Of a stretch of DNA of 64,000 nt, positions 25,900 to 34,129 are shown piece by piece (positions within the stretch are counted from its first letter, which is position 1; each line of letters opens with the position of its first letter). The position numbers and the translations under genes were made by a program. The DNA is from Orlajensenia sp001423545 (GTDB lineage: Bacteria > Actinomycetota > Actinomycetes > Actinomycetales > Microbacteriaceae). The DNA lies in contig LMOK01000002.1 of assembly GCA_001423545.1 (NCBI GenBank), positions 682,001 through 746,000 of the forward strand, given 5' to 3'. Below the pieces are notes generated by a model. The model saw only the letters and a list, made by a program, of their open reading frames with translations. It had not been told where the DNA came from and searched no databases.

Positions 25900-27146
25900 A
25901 CTCCGACATCGTCTTTCCCGCCGGTTTCCTGTGGGGAGCAGCATGCGCGCCGCATCAGAACGAGGGCAACAACCTCAACAGCGACATGTGGGCCTTGGAA
26001 CATCTGCCCGGCTCGTCGTTCGCTGAGCGCAGCGGCGATTCCGTCGATTTCTACCACCGATGGAAAGAGGACATCGACCTGCTGAAATCGCTCGGCCTGA
26101 ACGCCTTCCGCTTCGGGATCGAGTGGGCGCGCGTGGAGCCGGTCCGAGGCAAGTTCTCGGCGGCCGAGCTAGGCCACTATCGGCGGATCATCGACTACTG
26201 CCTCGCGCAGGGCGTCGAGCCTGTCGTGACCCTCCATCACTTCTCGAGCCCCCTGTGGTTCGTCCAAGCGGGCGGGTGGGGATCACCTGAGGCGGTCGAC
26301 CGCTTCGGCGACTACGTCGACGCGGTCTGCCCGATCTTCGACGGCGTCACCTGGGTGGCGACGATCAACGAGCCGAACATGTTCGCTGTCATGTACCAGA
26401 TGTCGATTCCGCTGCAGTACCCGGACCCGGCGGCGGTCCTCGCTCGCATGGGGGCGGCACGGTCGGCGGTCGATGGAGAAGCCGGTCTCAACGCCTTCTC
26501 CATGCCCGAACCGAAGGAGGAAGCCGCGCGGACCATGCTTCGCGCGCACGTCCGAGCGCGCGACATCCTGCAAGCGAGAACGTCAGCCAAGGTCGGCTGG
26601 ACCATCGCCATCCAGAGCCTCGTCGCACGCGAGGGCTACGAGGACAAGCTCGACTACTACCAGCGCGTCTGGGAAGACACCTACCTAGAGGCGTCACGTG
26701 ATGACGACTGGGTCGGCGTGCAGTCCTACACCAGCCAACTCGTCGGACCAGACGGACTGGAAGGAGCCCCACTTGGAGCCGAACTCACCCAGACCGCGTG
26801 GGCCTACCGGCCTGACGCCCTCGAGATCGCCCTGCGCCGCGCGTGGGAAGTCACCGGAGGCACGCCCATGATCGTGACGGAGAACGGTATCGCTACGAGT
26901 GACGACCAGCGGCGCATCGACTACACCTCCGGCGCACTCTACGGCGTGGCGCGGACCCTGGCAGACGGACTCGATGTGCGCGGATACCTGCACTGGACGT
27001 TCACCGACAATTTCGAATGGGTGCACGGATACGCCATCACGTTCGGCCTCGTCGCTGTGGACCGCACCTCGTTCGAACGAACGCCCAAGGACAGTGCGAG
27101 ATGGCTCGGCCGCGTCGCAGAGACGAATGGAGCACACCTGTCATGA
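25890..27146 (+). CDS. Glycoside hydrolase family 1 (beta-glucosidase/beta-galactosidase-like)
   Basis: This 418-residue TIM-barrel enzyme has the GH1 residues: acid/base in TINEPNM (Glu161), nucleophile in IVTENGI (Glu331), and FPAGFLWGAA near the N-terminus. It is about 40 residues shorter than usual GH1 enzymes, so some substrate loops are reduced. There is no signal peptide. ATG 25890 lies within the end of the preceding gene, and the longer open frame upstream is a shadow of it. It overlaps the GH43 gene by 4 bases. Specificity (beta-glucoside, galactoside or fucoside) is not decided by sequence. Confidence 0.9.
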   Translation: MAVNSDIVFPAGFLWGAACAPHQNEGNNLNSDMWALEHLPGSSFAERSGDSVDFYHRWKEDIDLLKSLGLNAFRFGIEWARVEPVRGKFSAAELGHYRRIIDYCLAQGVEPVVTLHHFSSPLWFVQAGGWGSPEAVDRFGDYVDAVCPIFDGVTWVATINEPNMFAVMYQMSIPLQYPDPAAVLARMGAARSAVDGEAGLNAFSMPEPKEEAARTMLRAHVRARDILQARTSAKVGWTIAIQSLVAREGYEDKLDYYQRVWEDTYLEASRDDDWVGVQSYTSQLVGPDGLEGAPLGAELTQTAWAYRPDALEIALRRAWEVTGGTPMIVTENGIATSDDQRRIDYTSGALYGVARTLADGLDVRGYLHWTFTDNFEWVHGYAITFGLVAVDRTSFERTPKDSARWLGRVAETNGAHLS

Positions 27147-28246
27147 CCAACGATGCGATCCGGCCCGGCCAGCCATGGCTCGACACGAATGGCGAACGGA
27201 TCCAGGCCCATGGGGGCTCGTTGTACTTCGAGAACGACACCTTCTACTGGTACGGCGAGAACAAGGAGCACACGACCCCGGGCAGCGGCAACTGGCATTG
27301 GGGCGTGCGCGCTTACTCCTCGACCGACCTCTACAACTGGGACGATCTCGGCCTGATCCTCCCGCCTGTGCTCGACGACGAGTCATCTCCTCTGCACCCC
27401 GCGCAGAAGATGGACCGCCCGCATATCATCTTCAACGAACGCACCGGAAAATACGTGTGCTGGCTCAAGGTCATGGGGGAGGGTGCCCACGACACCCAGG
27501 CGTCGACAGTGCTCACCTCCGACTCACTCCTCGGGCCCTACGAGATCGTCCGAGCCGGCCTCACCCCGCAGGGCATGAGTGCCGGTGACTTCGATCTGGT
27601 CGTCGATCCCGAGACCAAGAAGGCCTACTACTTCTTCGAGAAGGTGCACACCGACCTCGTCGTAGCGGACCTGACCGACGACTATACGGATGTGCGCGGT
27701 GAACACTCCCTCCACTTCCCGCACGCGAGCCCACCGTTCACTCGTGAGGCTCCCGCGCATTTCGAGCGGGACGGCGTGCACTACCTCGTCACCTCGGGCT
27801 CGACCGGGTACTTCCCGAATTTCTCTGAGGTCGCCTCGGCTCCTGATTACCACGGGCCGTGGACCGTGCTCGGCGACCTGCACCCGGACGACCCTTCCCG
27901 CACGTCGTTCCGGTCGCAGATCAGCTGCGTGTTCAAGCATCCGCTCAAGAAGGACCTCTACATCGCCCTCGCGGACCGGTGGCTGCCGCAGCTGCCGGAC
28001 GACATGCCCAACGTCTACGACCTGGTTGCGGCCATGGCACAAGGGGAAGCCGTTCCCTCGAGTGCGCCGCAGACTGACACAGGTGACAGCCGCGCAGCAA
28101 TGATGGCCGGCCTGGGCGAGAACACGGCGATCGCCGACTATGTCTGGCTGCCCATCCGCTTCGACGGACCGCACCCCATCATCGACTGGCGCGACGAGTG
28201 GAACGTCGACGAGTTCGAGAACGCAGACGGCAGACTCAGCGCCTGA
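27143..28246 (+). CDS. Glycoside hydrolase family 43-like (beta-1,3-galactosidase type)
   Basis: The 367-residue protein has the five-bladed beta-propeller pattern of GH43, close to the galactan-active subfamily: IQAHGGSLYFENDTFYWYGE near the N-terminus, a RPHIIFNERTGKYVCW blade, and AGDFDLVVDPETKKAYYFFE. Related enzymes are exo-beta-1,3-galactanases. Without a signal peptide it would trim imported galacto-oligosaccharides. It overlaps the GH1 gene by 4 bases and ends the operon. The substrate is inferred from family resemblance only. Confidence 0.8.
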   Translation: MTNDAIRPGQPWLDTNGERIQAHGGSLYFENDTFYWYGENKEHTTPGSGNWHWGVRAYSSTDLYNWDDLGLILPPVLDDESSPLHPAQKMDRPHIIFNERTGKYVCWLKVMGEGAHDTQASTVLTSDSLLGPYEIVRAGLTPQGMSAGDFDLVVDPETKKAYYFFEKVHTDLVVADLTDDYTDVRGEHSLHFPHASPPFTREAPAHFERDGVHYLVTSGSTGYFPNFSEVASAPDYHGPWTVLGDLHPDDPSRTSFRSQISCVFKHPLKKDLYIALADRWLPQLPDDMPNVYDLVAAMAQGEAVPSSAPQTDTGDSRAAMMAGLGENTAIADYVWLPIRFDGPHPIIDWRDEWNVDEFENADGRLSA

Positions 28247-28262
28247 GCCAGCAGGTGAAGCT

Positions 28263-29168
28263 TCACGACGCGCCCTTCCGGGCGGCGACTTCGTCCAGGG
28301 AGATCGGAAGCTGCTCGGAGATCTGACGGGCGAGGAACCCGATGGCACCGACCCGCTCCACCAAGGCGTCACCGGCCGCCGTATGCAGGAAGGTGCCCCA
28401 GACGGCCGCCTGTGCAGCGTCGCCGGTTCGCGCGGCGAGTCCGACGACGGCTCCTGCCAGAACGTCGCCGCTTCCGGACGTCGCAAGGCCGGGGTTGTCG
28501 GAACGGATGCTCCACGTCTGACCGGATGGCGAACCCACGACGCCGTAGCAGCTGACGACGGCGTCGTAGGCGGCGGCGATGCGGGCCACGTCCGTCGGAC
28601 CCCCACCCTCGTCACCACCCACGTCGCCGGCGCTGCCGTCGTCACCGCTGTCGAGCAGCAACGTGGCCTCCTCCCGGTTCGGGGTGAGAACCAGCGGGTT
28701 CGCCGACTTCCGGATGTCGTCTGCGAGGTCGGGCAGCACGCCCAATGCGAAGGCGTCCAGGACGATCACCGTCGCGGTTTCCAGCACGGGGAGTACTGCG
28801 CGGAGCAACCGGATGGTGGTACCGGCATCGGTGAGGCCGGGGCCGATCAGCACCGCGTCGGAACTCGACAGGTCATCGACGGCCTCGGGGGTCAGGTCGT
28901 CGTCGAACGGGAACACTCCGCCCTCGGGAACGGCGACGGCGAGTGGAACCGCCACGGCGCGTGGCACGTGCAATGACAGCCTCCCTGCCCCGACGCGCAG
29001 AGCCGACAGGCCGGCCAACAGGACGGCGCCCGGCGCCCGTTCCGACCCGCCGACCACGGCGATCCGCCCGCGGCTGTGCTTGGAGTCGCCCGGCTCCGGT
29101 AGTGGCCAGCGCCGAAGGACCTCGGCGGTGACCTCCACGTCGCCCGGCGCGTCAGGCTGGTCGGACAT
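28263..29168 (-). CDS. nnrD: ADP-dependent NAD(P)H-hydrate dehydratase
   Basis: This 301-residue ribokinase-fold repair enzyme restores NAD(P)H from its hydrated form. Key motifs are SRGRIAVVGGS, the nucleotide site VLTPNREE and the catalytic GSGDVLAG with its aspartate. The NnrE epimerase domain found fused in many bacteria is absent. Start ATG 29168 lies within the end of the histidine phosphatase gene (17-base overlap). An acidic Gly-rich insert (about 175-190, DDGSAGDVGGDEGGG) is unusual and probably a surface loop. Confidence 0.9.
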   Translation of the reverse strand: MSDQPDAPGDVEVTAEVLRRWPLPEPGDSKHSRGRIAVVGGSERAPGAVLLAGLSALRVGAGRLSLHVPRAVAVPLAVAVPEGGVFPFDDDLTPEAVDDLSSSDAVLIGPGLTDAGTTIRLLRAVLPVLETATVIVLDAFALGVLPDLADDIRKSANPLVLTPNREEATLLLDSGDDGSAGDVGGDEGGGPTDVARIAAAYDAVVSCYGVVGSPSGQTWSIRSDNPGLATSGSGDVLAGAVVGLAARTGDAAQAAVWGTFLHTAAGDALVERVGAIGFLARQISEQLPISLDEVAARKGAS

Positions 29169-29907
29169 CGTCGTCCCCGGGGTGCACGGTGACCGGTGCT
29201 CCACCCTGGTGGAGGTGATCCACGTTCGAGAAGTCCACGAGATCCCATCGATCTTCCGTGGACGTACGTGCCAAGTGCGTCACCGAGGCATTGGCCACGG
29301 TGTGGCTCTGGGCGAACTCCAACAACTCGGCCTCCGAGAGGTCGAGGCAGAGGTAGAGGAAGAGCATGACGACCGCGTCGTGTGCAACGACGAGGGCCGA
29401 GTTCGAACGGACGGGCTCGCTCGGCGGCGCATCCGCGACGAAGGAACGCAGCCTCAGCACGACGTCGGCCCAGGATTCGCCACCTGGCGGCCGGTGGTAG
29501 AACTTGCCGAGGTGCTGCCGACGTGCGACCTCGTCCGGATGCAGGTTGCGCACACCGGTCGTCGTGAGCAGATCGAGGATGCCGAGCTCGCGGTCGCGAA
29601 GGCGTTCGTCGACGACGATCCGGATGTCGGATCGGTCCTGGCCGAGTGCGGCATCGAGGGTCTGGCGCGCGCGAACGTAAGGTGAGCACCAGACCGATCC
29701 GAGTGAACTCAGCCGATCCGCCAGCCAGGGCTGCAGGGCCTCGGCTTGCTCGCGTCCGGTCGGCGAGAGCGGGACATCCGCATCCCGGATGTCCAGTGCG
29801 ATGGCGTCGGCGCCGTCGACTTCAGCGGCCGATGCCGCGATGTTCCCGATGCTCTCGCCGTGCCGGACGAGCCACAGTTCGGTCCAGGGACCATTCGCCA
29901 CGCGCAC
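29152..29907 (-). CDS. Histidine phosphatase family protein
   Basis: The 251-residue protein belongs to the phosphoglycerate mutase-like phosphatases. The phosphohistidine motif is LVRHGES (about residues 13-19), followed by SPYVRARQT, PPGGESWADV and a second catalytic histidine in VVAHDAVV. It probably hydrolyses a small phosphorylated metabolite; substrate unknown. The GTG start at 29907 has a GGAAGAGG ribosome site. It overlaps nnrD by 17 bases, implying co-expression. Confidence 0.88.
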   Translation of the reverse strand: MRVANGPWTELWLVRHGESIGNIAASAAEVDGADAIALDIRDADVPLSPTGREQAEALQPWLADRLSSLGSVWCSPYVRARQTLDAALGQDRSDIRIVVDERLRDRELGILDLLTTTGVRNLHPDEVARRQHLGKFYHRPPGGESWADVVLRLRSFVADAPPSEPVRSNSALVVAHDAVVMLFLYLCLDLSEAELLEFAQSHTVANASVTHLARTSTEDRWDLVDFSNVDHLHQGGAPVTVHPGDDDVRPA

Positions 29908-29937
29908 CGTCCTCTTCCGGAGATTGTCTGGAGGATT

Positions 29938-30177
29938 TCACGCTAGATCGAAGCCGTGGGGCCTTCGAGGGGTTGACTTCGCTGGTTCAACGTCGATCGT
30001 CCACGTCGCACATCGAATCTGCTCTGCTGTCTGTCCAGCTTCCCGCACGGTGACCTCCACCGCGTGCACCGTTGTGCCGTGATCTCGCTCGAGTGGCGGG
30101 CCGGCCAGTTCGACCAGGACGAGATCGCGAGGGCCGCGAAGAACCTGCTCGGGCTCATCGACGGAGACTGACTCCAT
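29938..30177 (-). CDS. Hypothetical small protein coupled to the DUF7882 gene
   Basis: This 79-codon frame starts 3 bases after the DUF7882 stop codon, a spacing that suggests translational coupling. The predicted protein is acidic with beta-strand-like stretches (RDLVLVELAG, VHAVEVTVREA, TWTIDVEPA). I do not recognise the family. The opposite strand also has a plausible-looking but shorter reading, so the gene call is tentative. Confidence 0.42.
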   Translation of the reverse strand: MESVSVDEPEQVLRGPRDLVLVELAGPPLERDHGTTVHAVEVTVREAGQTAEQIRCATWTIDVEPAKSTPRRPHGFDLA

Positions 30178-30180
30178 CGA

Positions 30181-30501
30181 TCAGGCGAGGCTGAGGACCG
30201 ATGCGGACTCCCTCTCGGGCATGATCACCATGCCGCCTTCATTGAAGGCGCTGGCATCCAAGGTTCGGAGCCAGTCACGGTTGAGCTCGATGGGCCGCGA
30301 CCCTGCGAAGTGGAATTGCAGGGGTATCGACGGGGACAGCCAGATGCTCACACGACCCGATCCCATGCTCTGCGGAACCGACCAGGTGAGGTAGAACGAC
30401 TCCTGGCGGCGCAACCGGATTCCCACGGCGATCTTGACATGGCTCATGGTGCGATCGTCCATGTCATAAGCGGTGCCAGCGCCATAGATCAGCTGTCCCA
30501 T
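30181..30501 (-). CDS. DUF7882 family protein
   Basis: The 106-residue protein has the family pattern: MGQLIYGAG at the N-terminus, DDRTMSHVKIAVGIRLRRQE, ESFYLTWSVP, and SIWLSPSIPLQFHFAGSRP. DUF7882 proteins are small, common in Microbacteriaceae and sometimes annotated as DNA-ligase-like; function is unknown. It supports the family-level placement of the genome. A small unknown frame follows 3 bases after its stop. Confidence 0.82.
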   Translation of the reverse strand: MGQLIYGAGTAYDMDDRTMSHVKIAVGIRLRRQESFYLTWSVPQSMGSGRVSIWLSPSIPLQFHFAGSRPIELNRDWLRTLDASAFNEGGMVIMPERESASVLSLA

Positions 30502-30767
30502 CCCGCAATTGTTTCACTCGTGCGCGACCGTGAAACCACCCCTAGGGGCGTATTGACGAGACCTGTTCGTGTCCCATCATCCGTCCCTGAATAGCCGCGG
30601 TTCGCTGACAGACCAGCTGAAGTCAAGCCCTCTCATCCCGGCCGTCTGGAGGCCTACCGTAGGGTCCACTTCCTCGACGCCGTCGAGGAGCACCGGCTCT
30701 CGAACAGCTGGTCAGAGGCGGCACCCAGGCACGCCCCGAGTGTCGATGACGATTGAGAAGGAACGGC

Positions 30768-30983
30768 ATGAGCAAGTACGACATCTCCACGGTCAAGGTC
30801 GGCACCCTTCTGGACGATCCTGATGCGGTTGCGATCCTGGAGCGCATCGCGCCGGGCGTGTCATCGAATCCGATGGTGGGTATGGCGAGGGGGATGAGCC
30901 TCGACTCTGCGCTCTCCGCTGTAGGCGCGAGGGTCGACGACGGGACCAAGCAGCGGCTGCGAGATGAGCTCGCCGCGCTGTAG
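30768..30983 (+). CDS. Small helical protein resembling a glycosidase C-terminal module
   Basis: This 71-residue helical protein reads like a stand-alone module: VGTLLDDPDAVAILERIAPG, then SSNPMVGMARGMSLDSALS and a closing helix. The same order (a helix with PDA, a proline-glycine-like break, NPM, a Gly-Met, another helix) occurs at the C-terminus of the GH3 enzyme at 57053-59305. ATG 30768 follows a GAGAAGGAA ribosome site. It is not next to a glycosidase. Function unknown; perhaps a helper or oligomerisation module. Confidence 0.68.
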   Translation: MSKYDISTVKVGTLLDDPDAVAILERIAPGVSSNPMVGMARGMSLDSALSAVGARVDDGTKQRLRDELAAL

Positions 30984-30997
30984 AGGAGCGCTCCTCT
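30982..30997 (+). terminator. Short palindromic hairpin at the stop codon
   Basis: AGAGGAGCGCTCCTCT is a perfect 16-base palindrome beginning within the stop codon of the small helical protein. It can fold as a 6-bp stem with a GCGC loop. Confidence 0.4.
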
Positions 30998-31053
30998 GAA
31001 GGCCAGATTCGATCAGCTGGTCCCGCTGTGTCAGACGCCCGAATGACGCTGCA

Positions 31054-31608
31054 TCACCCTTCGAGTTCCGTCGGGACCTCAAGCCCGGGCTCGTGGTAGT
31101 TCCGAAGGCCTGCGGCCATCAGCGTTGACAGGTTTGCAAAACTGATCTTCAGACTCACTGAAGTGATGGTGACGGGAGAACCGAACAGACGGTTGTTGGC
31201 GATGGCAGAAAGGCTGGGGAGTCCACGCAGGCAAGTCAGGTAGATCTCCGGGTCTCGGACGCCGATAACGACGAACGACGTCCCGGTGATGCCCAATCGC
31301 GACACCGCCGTGACGTCTGCCCAGCGCACCCGGCCCACCGCCGTGACCGAACTAGTGTCATCGAATCCGGTCGCGTCGACGACGAGACCGGGACCCGCTC
31401 TGAGTAGAGCGGCGATCCAGCCGATCCCGAATCCGAAGAAGGTCAGAACACCAACAGCGCCGACGATCAGCGTGAGAGCAGATCCCTCGGCGATGATCGC
31501 ACAAGAAGCCGCGACGAAGATCGCACATACAAGTAGGCAAGCCATGCTCTTGGCCCGGCTACGTGCAACCACCACCCGCATGGCGCCATTTTGCATGAGA
31601 AGCACCAC
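31054..31608 (-). CDS. STM3941-family membrane protein
   Basis: The 184-residue protein has two N-terminal membrane helices (about 23-42 and 46-69) followed by a cytoplasmic beta-rich domain beginning GPGLVVDATGFDDTSS and VRWADVTAVSRLGI. That arrangement matches STM3941-like proteins, whose soluble part is PH-like. Function unknown. I kept the GTG start at 31608 because GAGGGG lies 8 bases ahead; ATG 31581 is an alternative. It is divergent from the small membrane protein gene at 31873. Confidence 0.75.
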   Translation of the reverse strand: MVLLMQNGAMRVVVARSRAKSMACLLVCAIFVAASCAIIAEGSALTLIVGAVGVLTFFGFGIGWIAALLRAGPGLVVDATGFDDTSSVTAVGRVRWADVTAVSRLGITGTSFVVIGVRDPEIYLTCLRGLPSLSAIANNRLFGSPVTITSVSLKISFANLSTLMAAGLRNYHEPGLEVPTELEG

Positions 31609-31643
31609 CCGCGCGACCCCTCAAGGATCCACCAGTCAGACTT

Positions 31644-31696
31644 GCGTCAGGGGATCCGCTTTGCGGACGTCTGTCGACCGCACTGGCTCCTGACGC
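31644..31696. other. Inverted-repeat-rich intergenic segment
   Basis: GCGTCAGG (31644-31651) pairs with CCTGACGC (31689-31696), and TCCGC-ttt-GCGGA (31655-31667) is nested inside. It lies between divergent genes, so it could be a regulatory site or a structured leader. No further features are apparent there. Confidence 0.3.
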
Positions 31697-31872
31697 GAGC
31701 CTGCCTACCTAGACGACGACCTCGTCCACAAGGTTGAGTCCTCCGGAGATGATTGTCCGAGCAATACGGGGTTTGCCCGCGGCGCGGCGCGGCGGCTCGC
31801 CATCCCGGCTCACGGATGTCGAATCAGATCAGCAGACGGGCACGAGGTCTGCGGGGCAGTAGGCTCGGGCCG

Positions 31873-32274
31873 GTGAGCATCTCCGACGTCCTGGCGACCA
31901 CGGTCGAGGTCTTCTCGTGGATCGGCTTGGGAATCGGCATCCCGCTGTTCGTCATTGCCGTGATCTGGCGCTCTGGCTCCTGGGGCTGGCGGAGGGTCGA
32001 CGTCGAGATCGTTGAACCCGTCGGAGGCGATGGGCCCATGTCAGCGCGCTGGTTCGCCGACGACCGGGTGCACGAACGCGCACTGGCGCCGTCGGAGGGC
32101 GCCGGCATCCCCGACCTCGACGCTGCCACAGGGTACGCCGACAGCCGCGGGCGCCTGCGCTTCGAACGGCATGGTTCGGCTTCCCAGCTGCTGTGGACCC
32201 TGGCCGTGATCTTCCTCACACTCGGCGTCGTCGCCTTCGTGGTCTCGCTGCTTATTCCGTTCGTGACGGGGTGA
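31873..32274 (+). CDS. Two-helix hypothetical membrane protein
   Basis: The 133-residue protein has an N-terminal membrane helix (about 11-30), a soluble segment of about 70 residues with beta character (VDVEIVEPVGGDGPMSARWF), and a C-terminal helix pair region (LLWTLAVIFLTLGVVAFVVS). I do not recognise the family. The GTG start at 31873 lies 7 bases after TAGGCT, consistent with a leaderless message. The open frame back to a TTG at 31753 lacks a ribosome site and is Arg-rich. Confidence 0.65.
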   Translation: MSISDVLATTVEVFSWIGLGIGIPLFVIAVIWRSGSWGWRRVDVEIVEPVGGDGPMSARWFADDRVHERALAPSEGAGIPDLDAATGYADSRGRLRFERHGSASQLLWTLAVIFLTLGVVAFVVSLLIPFVTG

Positions 32275-32342
32275 TGATCGGCGACCCAGGTCGGGTCGAG
32301 CGTCACCCCGCGGTCGGTTGACGTCCGGGTCGGCCGTCCCGT

Positions 32343-32918
32343 CTAGCCGGCGCAGCTCGGAGCGGCCACCAGGTAGTCGTGCACGTCGATGGCGACCGCG
32401 CCGGTGACGCTACCGGACAGGATTCCATCCAGGATGGGAAGGCTCGAGCAGAGGTAACCGGGTGCCGTGGTGTATCCCGGGGTCGCGGATGTCGATGCGT
32501 TGTCCCAGCTCCAGTCGGGATTGGGAATCACCCCGATGCCGATGTCGGGGGACGCCAGGTTGAGACGGAAGCGGGCATCGAGTGCGGGGTCGGTGGTGGA
32601 CCGTGTGACGGTGAGTCGATACTCGCGGAATAGCGCGCCAGCGCTGAGGCCGCCTTGTTCGATGAGATCGACCGTGGCGATGCTGCAGGTCTCGCCCGGC
32701 ACCGGCGCACCACCGGCGTCGATGATCGTGCAGGTGCCGAGGCCCGACGGCGGTGGCCACATTCCCGTGCTGGGGCTGACGGAGAACACCGCTGCATCCG
32801 ACCACTGCGCCTCGGTCTGCGAGGTCGAGGCCAGGCCGGCGGCGAGACCGCCGATGAGGCCTGCCACTGCTACGGCAGTGGCCAGGAACCGGGCACGTCG
32901 GGGGTTGCGGAGAGTCAT
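32343..32918 (-). CDS. Secreted CalY/TasA-like protein, probable SipW substrate
   Basis: The 191-residue protein has an Arg-rich N-terminus, a hydrophobic core and a cleavage region ending ASTSQTEAQWSDAAVF. The aromatic W with following small residues is typical of camelysin/TasA-like SipW substrates. The mature part is beta-rich with a probable Cys pair (GTCTIIDAGG, GETCSIATVD). It overlaps the signal peptidase gene by 4 bases and is the last gene of the four-gene operon. Role inferred: surface or fibre protein. Confidence 0.72.
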   Translation of the reverse strand: MTLRNPRRARFLATAVAVAGLIGGLAAGLASTSQTEAQWSDAAVFSVSPSTGMWPPPSGLGTCTIIDAGGAPVPGETCSIATVDLIEQGGLSAGALFREYRLTVTRSTTDPALDARFRLNLASPDIGIGVIPNPDWSWDNASTSATPGYTTAPGYLCSSLPILDGILSGSVTGAVAIDVHDYLVAAPSCAG

Positions 32919-33508
32919 CGGGTGGTCCCTGCTCCGACGGCGGCGAGGTCCGGGGCGTCCGCGGGCCCAGGCGCGGGCGGGTCCTCGAGGTCGCTGTCGC
33001 TCTCTTCCCTGCCGGTGGCTCGAGGCGGCAGCGCGGTGAGCCCCACCACGGCGGCAAGAGCTATCACGAGGGGGATGGCGACGCCCGGTCGGCTGACGGT
33101 CTCGACGATGCGACCGGCTCCGGGTACGACGAACCAGGGCGAGGGAGGCGATTGGTTCGCCGAGACGAGATAGTCCCGACTGTCGGGTTCGTCGTTGGCG
33201 TCACCCTTGAGCGTGACCCGATAGCCGTCTGCACTGTCCTGAGTGATGGCGACGACCCGGTGGGTGACCAAGCGCTGTGTCAGCGGACTCTGGAGCGTGA
33301 GCACGTCGCCGACGCCGACATCGGCGATCGATTTCGGAACGCTGAAGATGAGGTCTCCGGTCCGGATGCCGGGCGACATCGATCCCGACACGACGATGAG
33401 GGGCTGCAGAAGCCCGACGGCATTGGCGGCCCACGCCACGCCGGACAGGACTCCCACGCCTGCGAGCAGGTAGAGGACAGCCAGGCCGATGCCTCGCAGA
33501 ACCCTCAT
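32915..33508 (-). CDS. SipW-type signal peptidase I
   Basis: This 197-residue membrane peptidase has one N-terminal helix, the catalytic serine in VSGSMSPGI (Ser43), and VTHRVV with His83 in place of the usual lysine. That Ser-His arrangement defines the archaeal/ER/SipW class. A C-terminal membrane helix (about 144-162) and an acidic Pro-rich tail follow. It sits amid three secreted-protein genes with which it overlaps by 4 bases on both sides, so its substrates are almost certainly those proteins, as SipW processes TasA and TapA in Bacillus. Confidence 0.9.
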   Translation of the reverse strand: MRVLRGIGLAVLYLLAGVGVLSGVAWAANAVGLLQPLIVVSGSMSPGIRTGDLIFSVPKSIADVGVGDVLTLQSPLTQRLVTHRVVAITQDSADGYRVTLKGDANDEPDSRDYLVSANQSPPSPWFVVPGAGRIVETVSRPGVAIPLVIALAAVVGLTALPPRATGREESDSDLEDPPAPGPADAPDLAAVGAGTTR

Positions 33509-34128
33509 CGCGACTCCACTCCCGAGCGTGCGCCCCTGGCTCGGAGTGCGTTGACGAGGATGAAGAGTCCCCCTGCACCCAGCAGTGCAGCACCCCAGAA
33601 CATCGCCGACGAGGAGGAGACTCCCGTTGACGCCAACTCCCCGTCGTCGCCGTCGGCGACGAACGTGAGGCGACCGAGAGCGGTTCCCGTTGAACCGGGC
33701 GGCGCGTCGCTGGGGATCGTCGCCGTCACCCGTACCTCTATCTCCCCGGCCGTCATCGGGGTCGGGACGAACGACGAGCTCGACACGCAGTTCGCCTCCC
33801 TGCAGACCGTGAAACCGAGTTCACCGTCCGCGAGCAACCCGCTGCGCTGCTCCCAGGTCGCGGCCTCGAGTGTGGCGTCGCGATCGAGGGTCGCAACCCC
33901 GACCTCGGTGCGGGTCTCACCCGGAAGAACATCCGAGAACGTCACGGTGAAGTCCACGGGTTCGGCAGCCGCAGCCGATGTCAGGCTGGCGCCGACGGCA
34001 TAGAGAAGTGCTCCGCCGAGGAGCGCGAGGTACGCTCCGGCGCGCAGAAGGGTCATGCCGGCCGGAGTCGACGCGGACGGCGAGGTGGCCCCCGCCGCTG
34101 CGTCGACGGTCCGGGCTCGTGATGTCAC
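33505..34128 (-). CDS. Surface protein with LAXTG-type sorting signal
   Basis: The protein has an N-terminal hydrophobic signal (LALLGGALLYAVGASLTS), a beta-rich domain with a Cys pair (TVCREANCVSSSS), and a C-terminal sorting signal: LASTG, a hydrophobic helix (MFWGAALLGAGGLFILVNAL) and a basic tail. LAXTG is the motif of class E sortases in actinobacteria. The start is uncertain: GTG 34128 follows the preceding stop by one base and would be coupled; ATG 34056 gives a more usual signal peptide; ATG 34161 is also possible. No sortase gene is in the window. Confidence 0.75.
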   Translation of the reverse strand: MTSRARTVDAAAGATSPSASTPAGMTLLRAGAYLALLGGALLYAVGASLTSAAAAEPVDFTVTFSDVLPGETRTEVGVATLDRDATLEAATWEQRSGLLADGELGFTVCREANCVSSSSFVPTPMTAGEIEVRVTATIPSDAPPGSTGTALGRLTFVADGDDGELASTGVSSSSAMFWGAALLGAGGLFILVNALRARGARSGVESR

Positions 34129-34129
34129 G

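Noticed and set aside
30090..30171. Plus-strand C-terminal-like reading opposite the 79-codon minus frame
   Set aside because: It has no adequate start codon and stops immediately upstream in the frame; probably a shadow, although it lowers confidence in the minus call.
30502..30767. Possible gene between DUF7882 and the small helical protein
   Set aside because: Frames here are Ser/Arg-rich and lack starts with ribosome sites; probably promoter DNA.
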